Assembly (NCBI GenBank): GCA_045598845.1
Contig: JAZRUY010000210.1
Location: 1-18,270 of the forward strand
DNA length: 18,270 bases
Direction of reading: 5' to 3'
Source: JAZRUY01 sp045598845
Lineage (GTDB): Bacteria > Verrucomicrobiota > Lentisphaeria > Victivallales > Victivallaceae
The notes under the pieces were generated by a model, which worked only from the letters and a program-made list of their open reading frames with translations, made no database searches and had not been told where the DNA came from. Below are positions 7,413 to 15,501 of this stretch, piece by piece; positions within the stretch are counted from its first letter, which is position 1; the number at the start of each line of letters is the position of its first letter. The translations under genes were made by a program, and so were the position numbers.

Positions 7413-7447
7413 GCACGCGCAAGCATGCGTACGCACGGCCGCGTGCG
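7413..7447. repeat. GC-rich nested inverted repeats
   Basis: Between the PHP gene end and the pseudopilin promoter lie GCACGCG (7413-7419) pairing with CGCGTGC (7440-7446), the palindrome TGCGTACGCA within, and CGCACG-GCCG-CGTGCG (7432-7447). On the minus strand it could act as a transcription-stopping structure for the PHP gene, but no T run follows directly, so no terminator is called. Confidence 0.4.
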
Positions 7448-7459
7448 CGAGCCGGAACT

Positions 7460-8608
7460 TTAGCCGGCGGTGGGATGATACAGCACTTCGTCACGGCGTT
7501 CCCACACCCCCAGCTGTTTCAGGAAACGGATGTGAGGATAGAGAAAACCGACCTCGTAGAGATTGTGGGAATCGCTGCCCAGAGAGATTTTCACCCCTTT
7601 GCGGACGCAGAGATCAAAAAATTCCGGTTCCGGAGAGTTGGAATGGAAATTCACTTCGGCCGCCACTCCGTATTTTTTCAGCAGATCCGCCAGCGGCTCA
7701 TAGAGTTCCTCCGGTTTTTCCAGCCCGGACCAGGCGAAAATACGCAGCGGATGAGCGAGGATATCAACCCCGGATTTCAGCAACGCCTCAACACGCTCCA
7801 TAAAATGGCGGTTCAGTTCCGGTCCGTTGCCGCCGCAGCGACCGTGGGGCAGAAAATGGATCGCCCCCAGACGGATCCGGGCATAATCACGGTCAGTATC
7901 CCGGAGCACCACATTGGACCAGTTATCCGCATCCACTTCCAAGCCGTAACGGAATGAGCCGTATTTTTCACCATCGGCATAAACCCGGCGCAACTCCGCC
8001 ATCCGGTCGCTTTCGGGAGTGTGCCCCCAGCGGAAATTACCGCCCATAAAATCGGATTCGGTGTAGTACAACTGCCCGGAATGCTCGACAAAGGCGATAT
8101 CGCGAAGACGGTTGAGCCCGGCCAGCCGGAGCGCGTCTTTCATATTCATGTTTTCGCCGCAGTAGGCGAGTTCGGTATGCATGTGAAAATCGATCAGACC
8201 GCTTTCACCGGCATTGACCATGCTGATGTCCCGGCGGGAGCGCAGCACTCCGCCATCCAGCTCGTAAACCGTGACACGGTAATCAGGGAAAGAGAACTCC
8301 GCGGGCGGACCGCCCTGCTCCGCCGCCTTTGCGAAAATCTGCTCCGAATCGCGGATTTCCGGCGCCGCCGACCGCGGTTGCGGCCCGAAATCAGCCGGCC
8401 ATACCGTGTTGAGACGGATGCGGCGCAACCGCACCGAACCGCGCATGGCTTCTCCGATACCGGGGAACCCCGCTTCTGAAACTATCTCTCCCCGGAAATA
8501 CAGGATATCCGTATGCTCGAAACGGTGAAAGAAATGGATCACTCTCAACATCAGCGATTCGGTGACCAGATCGCCGCAGCGGGGATTGTTCACAACCGCC
8601 AGTATCAT
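7460..8608 (-). CDS. PHP-domain phosphoesterase with N-terminal extension
   Basis: 382 residues. From about residue 138 it is a PHP (polymerase and histidinol phosphatase) metal-dependent domain: DFHMHTELAYCGENM gives the HxH pair (H142, H144), then FVEHSG (H176), GLEVD (E224), GAIHFLPHG (H251), ILAHPLRIF (H286) and GSDSHN (D346, H348), so the metal ligands appear complete. It is expected to hydrolyse a phosphomonoester, as histidinol phosphatase or nucleoside phosphate phosphatases do; the substrate is unknown. The first ~137 residues (MILAVVNNPRCGDLV...) are not part of the PHP fold and I do not recognise them; they look like a small separate alpha/beta domain. The ATG at 8608 is chosen because GGAG lies nine bases upstream and because it overlaps the HAD stop as ATGA, the usual sign of translational coupling; a TTG at 8623 would include that ribosome binding site in the protein. 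Confidence 0.85.
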   Translation of the reverse strand: MILAVVNNPRCGDLVTESLMLRVIHFFHRFEHTDILYFRGEIVSEAGFPGIGEAMRGSVRLRRIRLNTVWPADFGPQPRSAAPEIRDSEQIFAKAAEQGGPPAEFSFPDYRVTVYELDGGVLRSRRDISMVNAGESGLIDFHMHTELAYCGENMNMKDALRLAGLNRLRDIAFVEHSGQLYYTESDFMGGNFRWGHTPESDRMAELRRVYADGEKYGSFRYGLEVDADNWSNVVLRDTDRDYARIRLGAIHFLPHGRCGGNGPELNRHFMERVEALLKSGVDILAHPLRIFAWSGLEKPEELYEPLADLLKKYGVAAEVNFHSNSPEPEFFDLCVRKGVKISLGSDSHNLYEVGFLYPHIRFLKQLGVWERRDEVLYHPTAG

Positions 8609-9300
8609 TTTTCCGGACTCCAATGCTCGACCGGCCAGCCGCGCTTCCGCGCCTCGGCCAGCAATCCGGGAGACGGATTCACCGCATGCGGGAACCCCAC
8701 CCGCTCCAGTATGTTCAAATCGTTGATGCTGTCGCCGTAATACGCCATGCCGGAGAAATCCATATCCAGACGGGCAAGAATACGTTCGGCGGCCAGAACC
8801 TTGCCCTTTTGCGCCAGATACGGACCGGTGATCCGGCCGGTGTAGCGGCCGGCGGCATCGGTTTCCAATTCCGTGCCGTGCAACTCGGCGTTACCCAGCG
8901 CTTCCGCCACCGGTCCGGCAATCACCGGGTTGGTGGAGGTGATGATGCCGCACGGAATGCCGGCGGCGGAATACTGACGCAGTAAAGCGGCGCCGGCCGG
9001 ATAAATGCACGGCTTAAGATATTCCTCGAAATGGAGAACCGCCAGGTCGCGCATTTCGGCGAAAGTGCGCCCGGTGAACCAGTGAAGTTCAAAAGCGAGA
9101 AAAGCGGTGTCATCCATGCATCCGCGGCAGTAATCGCGGTAAAAGGCATCCGCCGTTTCCCGGTCAGCGGCGGTCGCCATGCCGCGCCGGATCAGAAAAT
9201 CAATCCAGGTCACCTCGCTGTCGACCGACAGCAGGGTATGATCCATGTCAAAATAAACCGCACGCGGACTTCCGGATGCAGTTTCCTGCCGAATTGTCAT
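8605..9300 (-). CDS. HAD superfamily (subfamily IB, SerB-like) phosphatase
   Basis: 231 residues. All four HAD motifs are visible: YFDMDHTLL with nucleophile D18 and D20; TSTN (about 121-124) as motif II; the lysine of QKGKVLAA (about 165-167); and YYGDSINDL with D190 and D194. The layout, with an all-helical cap between motifs I and II and the GDSxND ending, is that of subfamily IB-type hydrolases, which include phosphoserine phosphatase and many phosphatases of unknown substrate. The start at ATG 9300 is preferred over ATG 9321 because GGAG lies nine bases before the former. It overlaps the PHP gene by ATGA, so two phosphoesterases are made from one coupled operon, perhaps acting in the same pathway. 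Assignment as SerB itself is not justified. Confidence 0.85.
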   Translation of the reverse strand: MTIRQETASGSPRAVYFDMDHTLLSVDSEVTWIDFLIRRGMATAADRETADAFYRDYCRGCMDDTAFLAFELHWFTGRTFAEMRDLAVLHFEEYLKPCIYPAGAALLRQYSAAGIPCGIITSTNPVIAGPVAEALGNAELHGTELETDAAGRYTGRITGPYLAQKGKVLAAERILARLDMDFSGMAYYGDSINDLNILERVGFPHAVNPSPGLLAEARKRGWPVEHWSPEK

Positions 9301-9409
9301 TTTCACACGCTCCGAAAACATTTCATTTCATGCCGATAATATACCGGCGGACAGACATTTTTTCCCTAAAAAGGCGGCGGAGAAGGGTGCAATACAGGCG
9401 GCGCCGGCG

Positions 9410-9415
9410 TATATT
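9410..9415 (+). promoter_or_regulatory. Possible -10 box for the scaffold/GGGtGRT operon
   Basis: TATATT (9410-9415) with a weak -35 candidate GTGCAA (9387-9392) at 17 bases. The predicted leader of about 85 bases holds a 22-codon ORF (9442-9510) whose stop overlaps the first structural gene. Confidence 0.4.
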
Positions 9416-9506
9416 ACTTTAATGCTAATAAGCGGATGTCCATGAAAAATGATTTATGGATGCAGATTACGTCAGCAACACAATTTCCGTTAAAAAGGAG
9501 AAAAAA

Positions 9507-10211
9507 ATGAGCTGTCCGTATCAGTGCTCGCGTGAAGTCGAGCAGATGTGCCGCCTCTCAAAGGGCGCAAAACACGATCCGGCCCCGATTCCGGAAGAAG
9601 GCAAATGGGTAAAAGCCAAGGAGATCAAGGATATTTCCGGTCTAACCCACGGCATAGGCTGGTGCGCTCCGGAACAGGGAGCGTGCAAACTGACCCTCAA
9701 TGTTAAGGACGGCATCATTCAGGAAGCGCTGGTGGAAACCATCGGCTGCTCCGGCATGACCCATTCCGCCGCCATGGCCGCGGAAGTGCTGCCGGGCAAG
9801 ACGGTGCTGGAAGCGCTCAACACCGATTTGGTCTGCGATGCCATCAACGTGGCGATGCGCGAACTTTTCAAGCAGATCGTCTACGGCCGAACCCAGACCG
9901 CGTTCAGCGAGAACGGGCTGCCGATCGGCGCCGGACTGGAAGACCTCGGCAAAGGACTGCGTTCCCAGGTCGGCACCATGTACTCCACCGCCGAAAAAGG
10001 ACCGCGTTATCTGGAGATGGCGGAAGGATATGTTCTGGAAATCGGCGCGGACGCAAACGGTGAAATCATCGGCTACAAGTTCGTCCATCTCGGCAAGATG
10101 ATGGAAGCCATCCGCAACGGAGCGGAACCGGCCGAGGCGCTCAAAGCCAATACCAAGACTTACGGACGTTTCGATGAAGCCGTAAAGAAAATCGATCCTC
10201 GCAAGGAGTAG
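9507..10211 (+). CDS. IscU/NifU-like iron-sulfur scaffold protein paired with GGGtGRT
   Basis: 234 residues. The middle portion reads like an IscU/NifU N-terminal scaffold: GACKLTLNVKDGIIQEALVETIGCSGMTHSA (59-88), where C60 and C81 correspond to the first two cluster-binding cysteines of IscU, and GKTVLEAL follows as in that family; C110 may be the third ligand. Additional cysteines C3, C7, C15 and C53 at the N-terminus are not part of a standard IscU, and C3xxxC7 with C15 could form an extra metal site (inference). The C-terminal ~100 residues (from about 135) are distinct from IscU. The ATG at 9507 is chosen over one at 9456 because of AAGGAG at 9495-9500. This protein is regularly found next to GGGtGRT proteins, as here, nine bases apart. 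Its biochemical role is not established. Confidence 0.85.
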   Translation: MSCPYQCSREVEQMCRLSKGAKHDPAPIPEEGKWVKAKEIKDISGLTHGIGWCAPEQGACKLTLNVKDGIIQEALVETIGCSGMTHSAAMAAEVLPGKTVLEALNTDLVCDAINVAMRELFKQIVYGRTQTAFSENGLPIGAGLEDLGKGLRSQVGTMYSTAEKGPRYLEMAEGYVLEIGADANGEIIGYKFVHLGKMMEAIRNGAEPAEALKANTKTYGRFDEAVKKIDPRKE

Positions 10212-10220
10212 GAGCATATC

Positions 10221-11219
10221 ATGAGCGTTACTTTTGAAGGTTACGAACGCCGCATCGCCAAAATCGAGCAGGTGATGAGCGAATACGGTATCGAGTCGCT
10301 CGAAGCCGCCCGCGAACTCTGCCTGTCCAAGGGCGTGAACGTAGAAGAAATCGTCAAGGGAGTACAGCCCATCGCTTTTGAAAACGCCGTCTGGGCATAT
10401 ACCCTCGGCGCCGCCATCGCGATCAAGAAAAACGCCTCCTCCGCGGCGGCGGCGGCCGAACTGCTCGGCGTCGGCTTGCAGGCGTTCTGCATCCCCGGCT
10501 CGGTGGCCGACCAGCGCAAAGTCGGACTCGGTCACGGCAATCTGGCGGCGATGCTGCTGCGCGATGAAACAAAATGTTTCTGCTTCCTCGCCGGACACGA
10601 ATCATTCGCAGCGGCGGAAGGTGCCATCGGCATCGCCCGCAACGCCAACAAAGCGCGTAAAGAACCGCTCCGTGTCATACTGAACGGTCTCGGCAAGGAC
10701 GCCGCCTATATCATCAGCCGCATCAACGGATTCACCTATGTGGAAACCGAATACGACTATTTCACCGGCAATCTGAAAATCGTCAAGGAGCAGCCGTTCT
10801 CCAACGGCCCCAAGGCGGCGGTGAAATGCTACGGCGCCGATGATGTTTCCGAAGGCGTCGCCATCATGATCAAGGAAGGCGTTGATGTTTCCATCACCGG
10901 GAACTCGACCAATCCGACCCGTTTCCAGCACCCGGTGGCCGGCACCTATAAGAAATGGGCGAATGAAAACGGCCGGAAATACTTCAGCGTGGCTTCCGGC
11001 GGCGGGACCGGACGGACTCTGCATCCGGACAATATGGCGGCCGGTCCTGCCAGTTACGGAATGACCGACACCATGGGCAGAATGCACAGCGACGCCCAGT
11101 TCGCCGGTTCTTCCAGCGTGCCGGCGCACGTTGAAATGATGGGATTGATCGGCATGGGCAACAATCCGATGGTCGGCGCTTCCGTCGCCGTGGCCGTCGC
11201 TGTGGCGCAGGCGCTTTAA
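10221..11219 (+). CDS. GGGtGRT family protein (PF14057)
   Basis: 332 residues, the usual length for this family. The family motif GGGTGRT is at residues 260-266, within ASGGGTGRTLHPDNMAAGP, and the C-terminal half is strongly conserved-looking and glycine-rich (GMTDTMGRMHSDAQFAGSS, GLIGMGNNPMVGASVAVAVA). Other notable segments are IPGSVADQRKVGLGHGNLAAMLL (91-113) and ITGNSTNPTRFQHP (225-238). Cysteines at 34, 90, 119, 121 and 203 could contact an iron-sulfur cluster, in keeping with its scaffold-like partner, but this is inference. No function has been assigned to the family as far as I know. Translation starts nine bases after the previous stop with AGGAG (10210-10214), so the two proteins are made together. 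The operon ends at a hairpin terminator. Confidence 0.92.
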   Translation: MSVTFEGYERRIAKIEQVMSEYGIESLEAARELCLSKGVNVEEIVKGVQPIAFENAVWAYTLGAAIAIKKNASSAAAAAELLGVGLQAFCIPGSVADQRKVGLGHGNLAAMLLRDETKCFCFLAGHESFAAAEGAIGIARNANKARKEPLRVILNGLGKDAAYIISRINGFTYVETEYDYFTGNLKIVKEQPFSNGPKAAVKCYGADDVSEGVAIMIKEGVDVSITGNSTNPTRFQHPVAGTYKKWANENGRKYFSVASGGGTGRTLHPDNMAAGPASYGMTDTMGRMHSDAQFAGSSSVPAHVEMMGLIGMGNNPMVGASVAVAVAVAQAL

Positions 11220-11238
11220 ACGAGCTTAGCAACCCAAG

Positions 11239-11268
11239 AGCAGCCGCTTTTCAAAGCGACTGCTTTTT
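11239..11268 (+). terminator. Intrinsic terminator after the GGGtGRT gene
   Basis: A hairpin with arms AGCAGCCGCTT and AAGCGACTGCT (one C/A mismatch) and a TTCA loop, followed by a T run ending at 11268. It marks the end of host-type sequence before the AT-rich insert. Confidence 0.85.
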
Positions 11269-11285
11269 ATTGCTCAAAACAAGCC

Positions 11286-11302
11286 GTTCAAGAATAATGA
11301 AC
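11286..11302. promoter_or_regulatory. Inverted repeat GTTCA-N7-TGAAC, possible operator
   Basis: GTTCA (11286-11290) and TGAAC (11298-11302) form a short dyad about 105 bases before the first DUF262 gene. It could bind a regulator, but chance is quite possible at this length. No convincing -35/-10 pair was found between 11269 and 11406. Confidence 0.25.
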
Positions 11303-11406
11303 CCTTACCATTACATACTTGATGGGACTCTCAGATATCGCAGTAAGCGTTAATGTTTACAAACAACTACAGCTAATGAACTCCAAGATAATGACAAGGG
11401 AATAAC

Positions 11407-13101
11407 ATGAAACGGGAAGAAATTATTTTAGATACAAAACTTGTTGGTTCCATCAAAGGAGATTTTTATATCTCGTCATATCAGAGAGGATATAGATGGG
11501 GAGAGAACGAAGTAACTAGACTATTGGATGACATCTACAACAATGGGACCAATAATTATTGCTTACAACCTATTGTCGTAAAACGTGCAGGCGATAGATT
11601 TGAGCTGATTGACGGGCAACAGAGACTTACCACATTATACTTGATCTACAAATATATGTACGATGCAAGCAATGGTTTTCTTAACGGGCCAAATTTTTCC
11701 CTTGAATATAAGACAAGAAAAAAGTCCGCTGATTTCCTGAAAAATATCCAACCACAGAAGAAGGAGGACAACATTGATTTCTGGTTTATTTGCAGTGCCT
11801 ATGAAACTATTAAAAAATGGTTTTCTAGCAAAGACAAGAAATCACCGCTTACCAATATTAACAAGTATTTTGACGAGAATGTGAAAGTGATTTGGTACGA
11901 GGTATCTGAAGATGAAGATGCGATCAGTTTATTTACCAGATTAAACATTGGGAAGATTCCCCTTACAAGTGCAGAACTTGTCAAGGCTATGTTCTTGAGC
12001 CGTACCCCAAACGGGCAGATGGATCACGAAAAACAGGAAGAGATTTCTCTACAGTGGGATAACATTGAAAAAGAACTGCATAATGCATCTTTATGGAGAT
12101 TCTTGACTAATAGTCCGGAGGATGACTATCAGACAAGAATAGATTTGATTCTTGACCTGATTACCCAAAAGTCTTCGGAAAATAGGGAAAAATATTACAC
12201 ATATTTTACTTTCGATGAAATAAAGAAAAAGAAGAGTTTGTCAGATATTTGGAAAGAGATTCAGCATACATTTTTGGTTCTTAAAGATTGGTATGAAGAC
12301 CACGAACTTTATCATAAGATAGGATATCTGATTGCTTCAAAGGCACAGACCGTACAATCAATTTACAAGATATCGAAAGATAAAAAAAAGTCAGAGTTCA
12401 AGCAGGGATTGGATCAACTTATAAAGGATAGCATTAGCATTGCCGATGACAAAGCTTATGAGGAATTAAGTTATGATAAATCTGGTGATTATGAAAAAAT
12501 CAGCAGATTGTTATTGCTTTTCAATGTGGAGTCAATTCGACAAATTGACGAGAAAGCACAGAGGTTTCCTTTTGACAGATACAAAGATAAAATTTCTTGG
12601 AGCTTAGAGCATATTCACGCTCAACAATCGGAAGGGATGAGAAAGCAGGAAGATTGGAAAGAGTGGCTAAGGTTGCACATAAAATCTCTTAAGTCGCTAC
12701 AGAATCAGGATGATTTAATTAAACGTTCAACGGAAGCAATGGAGCAGGAAAAACTGGAGAGAACTGATTTTGAAAAATTACAGCAAGAAATAGTAAAGAA
12801 AATGTCTGTGGAAGGAAATGCTGAGTATTTGCATTCGATTTCTAACATGGCACTTCTCAATACCAGTGATAATGCCGCGCTTAACAATTCAACATTCGAT
12901 GTTAAGAGAAACATTATCATTGAAATGGATAAGACGGGTAAATACATACCATTTTGTACAAAGATGGTATTCCTCAAATACTATACTCCCTCTGAGAATA
13001 ACCAAATTCACTTCTGGGGTCAGGCTGACAGAGTTGCATATGTAAATGCGATTAATTCTGTACTTAAAAAATATTTAAGTACAAAAATCAGTATTGAATA
13101 A
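11407..13101 (+). CDS. DUF262 + DUF1524 (HNH-like) protein, GmrSD-type restriction candidate
   Basis: 564 residues. The N-terminal DUF262 domain (ParB/Srx-like fold) shows ISSYQRGYRWGENEV (22-36), LQPIVV (53-58), the hallmark DGQQRLTTL (69-77) and FTRLNIGKIPLTSAELVKA (176-194); in GmrS this domain binds and hydrolyses nucleotides. The C-terminal part matches the DUF1524/GmrD HNH-like nuclease pattern: SLEHIHAQQ (399-407, H402 and H404), W417, then HSISNMALLNTSDNAALNN and STFDVKR (476-501), corresponding to the IGNLtLL...N..L.N..F..KR motif. Relatives with this architecture include GmrSD, BrxU and SspE, which cut modified phage DNA. It has AAGGGA shortly before ATG 11407 and is followed 14 bases later by a second DUF262 gene. 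Codon use is AT-rich, unlike neighbouring genes, indicating transfer. Specificity for a given DNA modification is unknown. Confidence 0.88.
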   Translation: MKREEIILDTKLVGSIKGDFYISSYQRGYRWGENEVTRLLDDIYNNGTNNYCLQPIVVKRAGDRFELIDGQQRLTTLYLIYKYMYDASNGFLNGPNFSLEYKTRKKSADFLKNIQPQKKEDNIDFWFICSAYETIKKWFSSKDKKSPLTNINKYFDENVKVIWYEVSEDEDAISLFTRLNIGKIPLTSAELVKAMFLSRTPNGQMDHEKQEEISLQWDNIEKELHNASLWRFLTNSPEDDYQTRIDLILDLITQKSSENREKYYTYFTFDEIKKKKSLSDIWKEIQHTFLVLKDWYEDHELYHKIGYLIASKAQTVQSIYKISKDKKKSEFKQGLDQLIKDSISIADDKAYEELSYDKSGDYEKISRLLLLFNVESIRQIDEKAQRFPFDRYKDKISWSLEHIHAQQSEGMRKQEDWKEWLRLHIKSLKSLQNQDDLIKRSTEAMEQEKLERTDFEKLQQEIVKKMSVEGNAEYLHSISNMALLNTSDNAALNNSTFDVKRNIIIEMDKTGKYIPFCTKMVFLKYYTPSENNQIHFWGQADRVAYVNAINSVLKKYLSTKISIE

Positions 13102-13115
13102 GGCAGAGAAATAAT

Positions 13116-15296
13116 ATGGCAACAACATTACATACTTTTACTGATATTTTTAATACTAATTTCAAAAAGATAGTTATTCCTATTATTCAGCGTGATTATG
13201 CACAAGGGAGAACGGATTCCGATACCGAAAGAGTACGAAACAGATTCCTTGATTCTTTATACAAAGCTATAACAGAAAAGCCTATTACTTTGGATTTTAT
13301 ATACGGAGACATAGACAAAAACGGAGTAATGACACCACTCGACGGACAGCAGCGTTTGACAACATTGTTCCTTTTACATTGGTATGCCGCCAAGAAACTT
13401 AATGTAGCTACGGAAAAATATGAGTTTCTAAAGAATTTCAGTTATGAAACCAGATATAGCGCAAGAAACTTTTGTTCATATTTGATAGATTTTACACCTT
13501 CATTTAAAAATAAAATTTCTGATGAAATTATAGATCAAGCATGGTTCCCATTAGATTGGCAAAAAGATGCGACTATCAGTGCAATGTTGGTTATGTTGGA
13601 TTCTATTGATGTTAAATTTGGCAAAGTGGATTCATTATGGGAGAGCCTAATGAATAAAGCAGTTAGCTTTTATTTTCTTCCGATTAAGGATATGGGCTTA
13701 ACAGATGAACTTTACATAAAGATGAATTCCAGAGGAAAACCGCTAACTGGATTTGAGCATTTTAAGGCAGAACTTGAGCGTGAATTAAAGTTGATAGATG
13801 AAAAGATGGCAGAGCGTATCATGCGTAAAATTGATATTGAATGGACTGATATGCTATGGCCATATCGTGGAAACGATAATATAATAGACGGTGTATTTTT
13901 AAGATATTTCAGATTCATCTGTGATATCATCTGCTACAAGGCCGGAGGGTCATCACAGGGGAAGAATCAGACCGAATTTGATTTACTGGATAAATATTTT
14001 ACTGCGAAGTCAAAAAATGCAATGGGAAATATTGCTTTATTCGAGAAATATTTTGATGTCTGGTGCAAAGTGCTCAAAGATTGCGAGTGCACCACTACAA
14101 AATTCTTGGAAAAATATATTTCTACTAAACATGAAAAGGGCAAAATAAAGTTTGAGAATAAACCGGATATTTTTGCAGACTGTCTGCAGTCATACACTGA
14201 TGTATATGGCAACGGAAACAGAAGTTTCCCGTTAAACAGAATCATACTTTTATATGCGATTGTTACTTATTTAATGAATAAGGATTCTGTATCAGAGGAA
14301 GATTTTGTTCGTAGAATCCGCATAGTTCACAACTTGGTAAGAAATTCCGAAGATGAAATAAGTGATAGTGAATCAAGATCTGCAGGGAACAGAATGCCTG
14401 CGATTCTTCGACAGGTAGATTCCATAATCATAAGTGGAATAATTAATGACTCCGAAGAAAATAATTTCAATACATTCCAACTTGAAGAGGAAAAGAAAAA
14501 ACTTAATTGGGTTAAAAATAATGCTTTATTAGCCCAAGAGTTATTTAAGCTGGAAGATAACAGAGTGTTACGAGGTCAGGTATCAATTATCGGTCTTGAA
14601 AATAACCAAAACTTCGACAAATTTAACCAATTGTTTAAATGCAAGTGGGACATTATTGATTGTGCGTTAATGGCAACTGGAGATTATAAGCAATGTGAAA
14701 GAAACGGGTGGAGATATCAACTCGGTTCAAGCAACTTTGAAAAACCATGGATAACCCTATTTCACAAGAGTGCTAATAGTGGGTATGAATGTACAAAAAA
14801 TGTACTGAAGACATTATTAGAGGCTGTCGAAGTAATCGATGACAATACGCTTTCCGCTTACATCAAAGAATACATAGACAAATGTGAAACCGACAAGGAA
14901 TTCAGCTGGAGATATTACTATGTCAAGTATGAAAAGTTTCGGCCGGGAAGATACGGGAAGTATGTTTGGTATGATTTAGAGAACGGATTTTACGATATGC
15001 ATGCTCTGTGGACAGAGTCAAACTTGTCAGCAAACTCATATCAGACATTCTTGTATGCAGTTAACCCGAATATCATATCAAGGGACGATTGCGGAAATGT
15101 TTCGAACTGGAAAGATAAGCAGATTGAGTGCGTGAACTCAGGATATATTTTCCGTAATCTCAATGGCGAGGAAGATTCCCGAATTGATATTGAGCAGACG
15201 GAAAATGGAATCGATAAGGAAGACAGAATTATTAAGCTTAAAGAATATTTCGAACAATTAAAAGATTGTCTTTCAGAACATTCAGAAGTGCGTTAG
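13116..15296 (+). CDS. Large DUF262 protein without a recognisable nuclease domain
   Basis: 726 residues. The N-terminus is a second, diverged DUF262 domain: VIPIIQRDYAQGR (20-32), FIYGDI (61-66), DGQQRLTTLFLLHWYA (76-91) and YIKMNSRGKPLTGFEHFKAELE (200-221). The remaining ~500 residues are not a DUF1524 domain: I see no HIxP/HNH signature nor the NLTLL...N...K pattern. The C-terminus has an aromatic segment WRYYYVKYEKFRPGRYGKYV (598-617), which I think recurs in long DUF262 proteins but whose function I do not know. It starts 14 bases after the preceding stop, so the two are one operon. Since the partner carries the nuclease, this protein could act as a second sensor, inhibitor or regulatory ATPase/GTPase subunit; that is inference. 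Composition is AT-rich like its partner. Confidence 0.82.
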   Translation: MATTLHTFTDIFNTNFKKIVIPIIQRDYAQGRTDSDTERVRNRFLDSLYKAITEKPITLDFIYGDIDKNGVMTPLDGQQRLTTLFLLHWYAAKKLNVATEKYEFLKNFSYETRYSARNFCSYLIDFTPSFKNKISDEIIDQAWFPLDWQKDATISAMLVMLDSIDVKFGKVDSLWESLMNKAVSFYFLPIKDMGLTDELYIKMNSRGKPLTGFEHFKAELERELKLIDEKMAERIMRKIDIEWTDMLWPYRGNDNIIDGVFLRYFRFICDIICYKAGGSSQGKNQTEFDLLDKYFTAKSKNAMGNIALFEKYFDVWCKVLKDCECTTTKFLEKYISTKHEKGKIKFENKPDIFADCLQSYTDVYGNGNRSFPLNRIILLYAIVTYLMNKDSVSEEDFVRRIRIVHNLVRNSEDEISDSESRSAGNRMPAILRQVDSIIISGIINDSEENNFNTFQLEEEKKKLNWVKNNALLAQELFKLEDNRVLRGQVSIIGLENNQNFDKFNQLFKCKWDIIDCALMATGDYKQCERNGWRYQLGSSNFEKPWITLFHKSANSGYECTKNVLKTLLEAVEVIDDNTLSAYIKEYIDKCETDKEFSWRYYYVKYEKFRPGRYGKYVWYDLENGFYDMHALWTESNLSANSYQTFLYAVNPNIISRDDCGNVSNWKDKQIECVNSGYIFRNLNGEEDSRIDIEQTENGIDKEDRIIKLKEYFEQLKDCLSEHSEVR

Positions 15297-15501
15297 TCGA
15301 GAAATCTGAATATCTAAAAGTTTGCCTATATTTATAACCTAACAATCCAATGCCGAGCAAGTAATCATCAGGGGAGCAGCGTCATTGCAATGATAAAAAT
15401 AATTTTAAAAGTATTTCTGAGTTTTTTTAACTATCAAGATGATTCATCAAATAGAAAATGATTGATGTATGTGCAGTATTTATTTTAAAGGCAATGATTA
15501 T
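15297..15501. other. AT-rich intergenic stretch after the DUF262 operon
   Basis: No convincing gene or hairpin terminator. A 23-codon ORF (15390-15461, MIKIILKVFLSFFNYQDD...) is present but is low-complexity and poorly supported. Together with the fragment beginning at 15502, it looks like degraded remains of island sequence. Confidence 0.4.

Noticed and set aside
7413..7447. Calling the GC-rich inverted repeats a terminator for the PHP gene.
   Set aside because: No T run directly follows the stem on the minus strand, so only the repeat itself is reported.
8605..9300. Calling the HAD protein SerB because serC is in the window.
   Set aside because: The genes are 7 kb apart on different strands, and subfamily IB includes many other phosphatases; the partner is a PHP phosphoesterase.
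9322..9506. A tRNA or riboswitch in the region between the HAD and scaffold genes.
   Set aside because: No cloverleaf, CCA end or recognised riboswitch core could be seen.
9642..10598. A 318-codon minus-strand frame across the scaffold and GGGtGRT genes.
   Set aside because: It spans two confidently identified plus-strand genes and their junction, with no motifs or ribosome binding site.
15390..15461. A 23-codon ORF in the island tail (MIKIILKVFLSFFNYQDD...).
   Set aside because: Short, low-complexity product of AT-rich sequence and the purine-rich site upstream is too distant; no support for translation.
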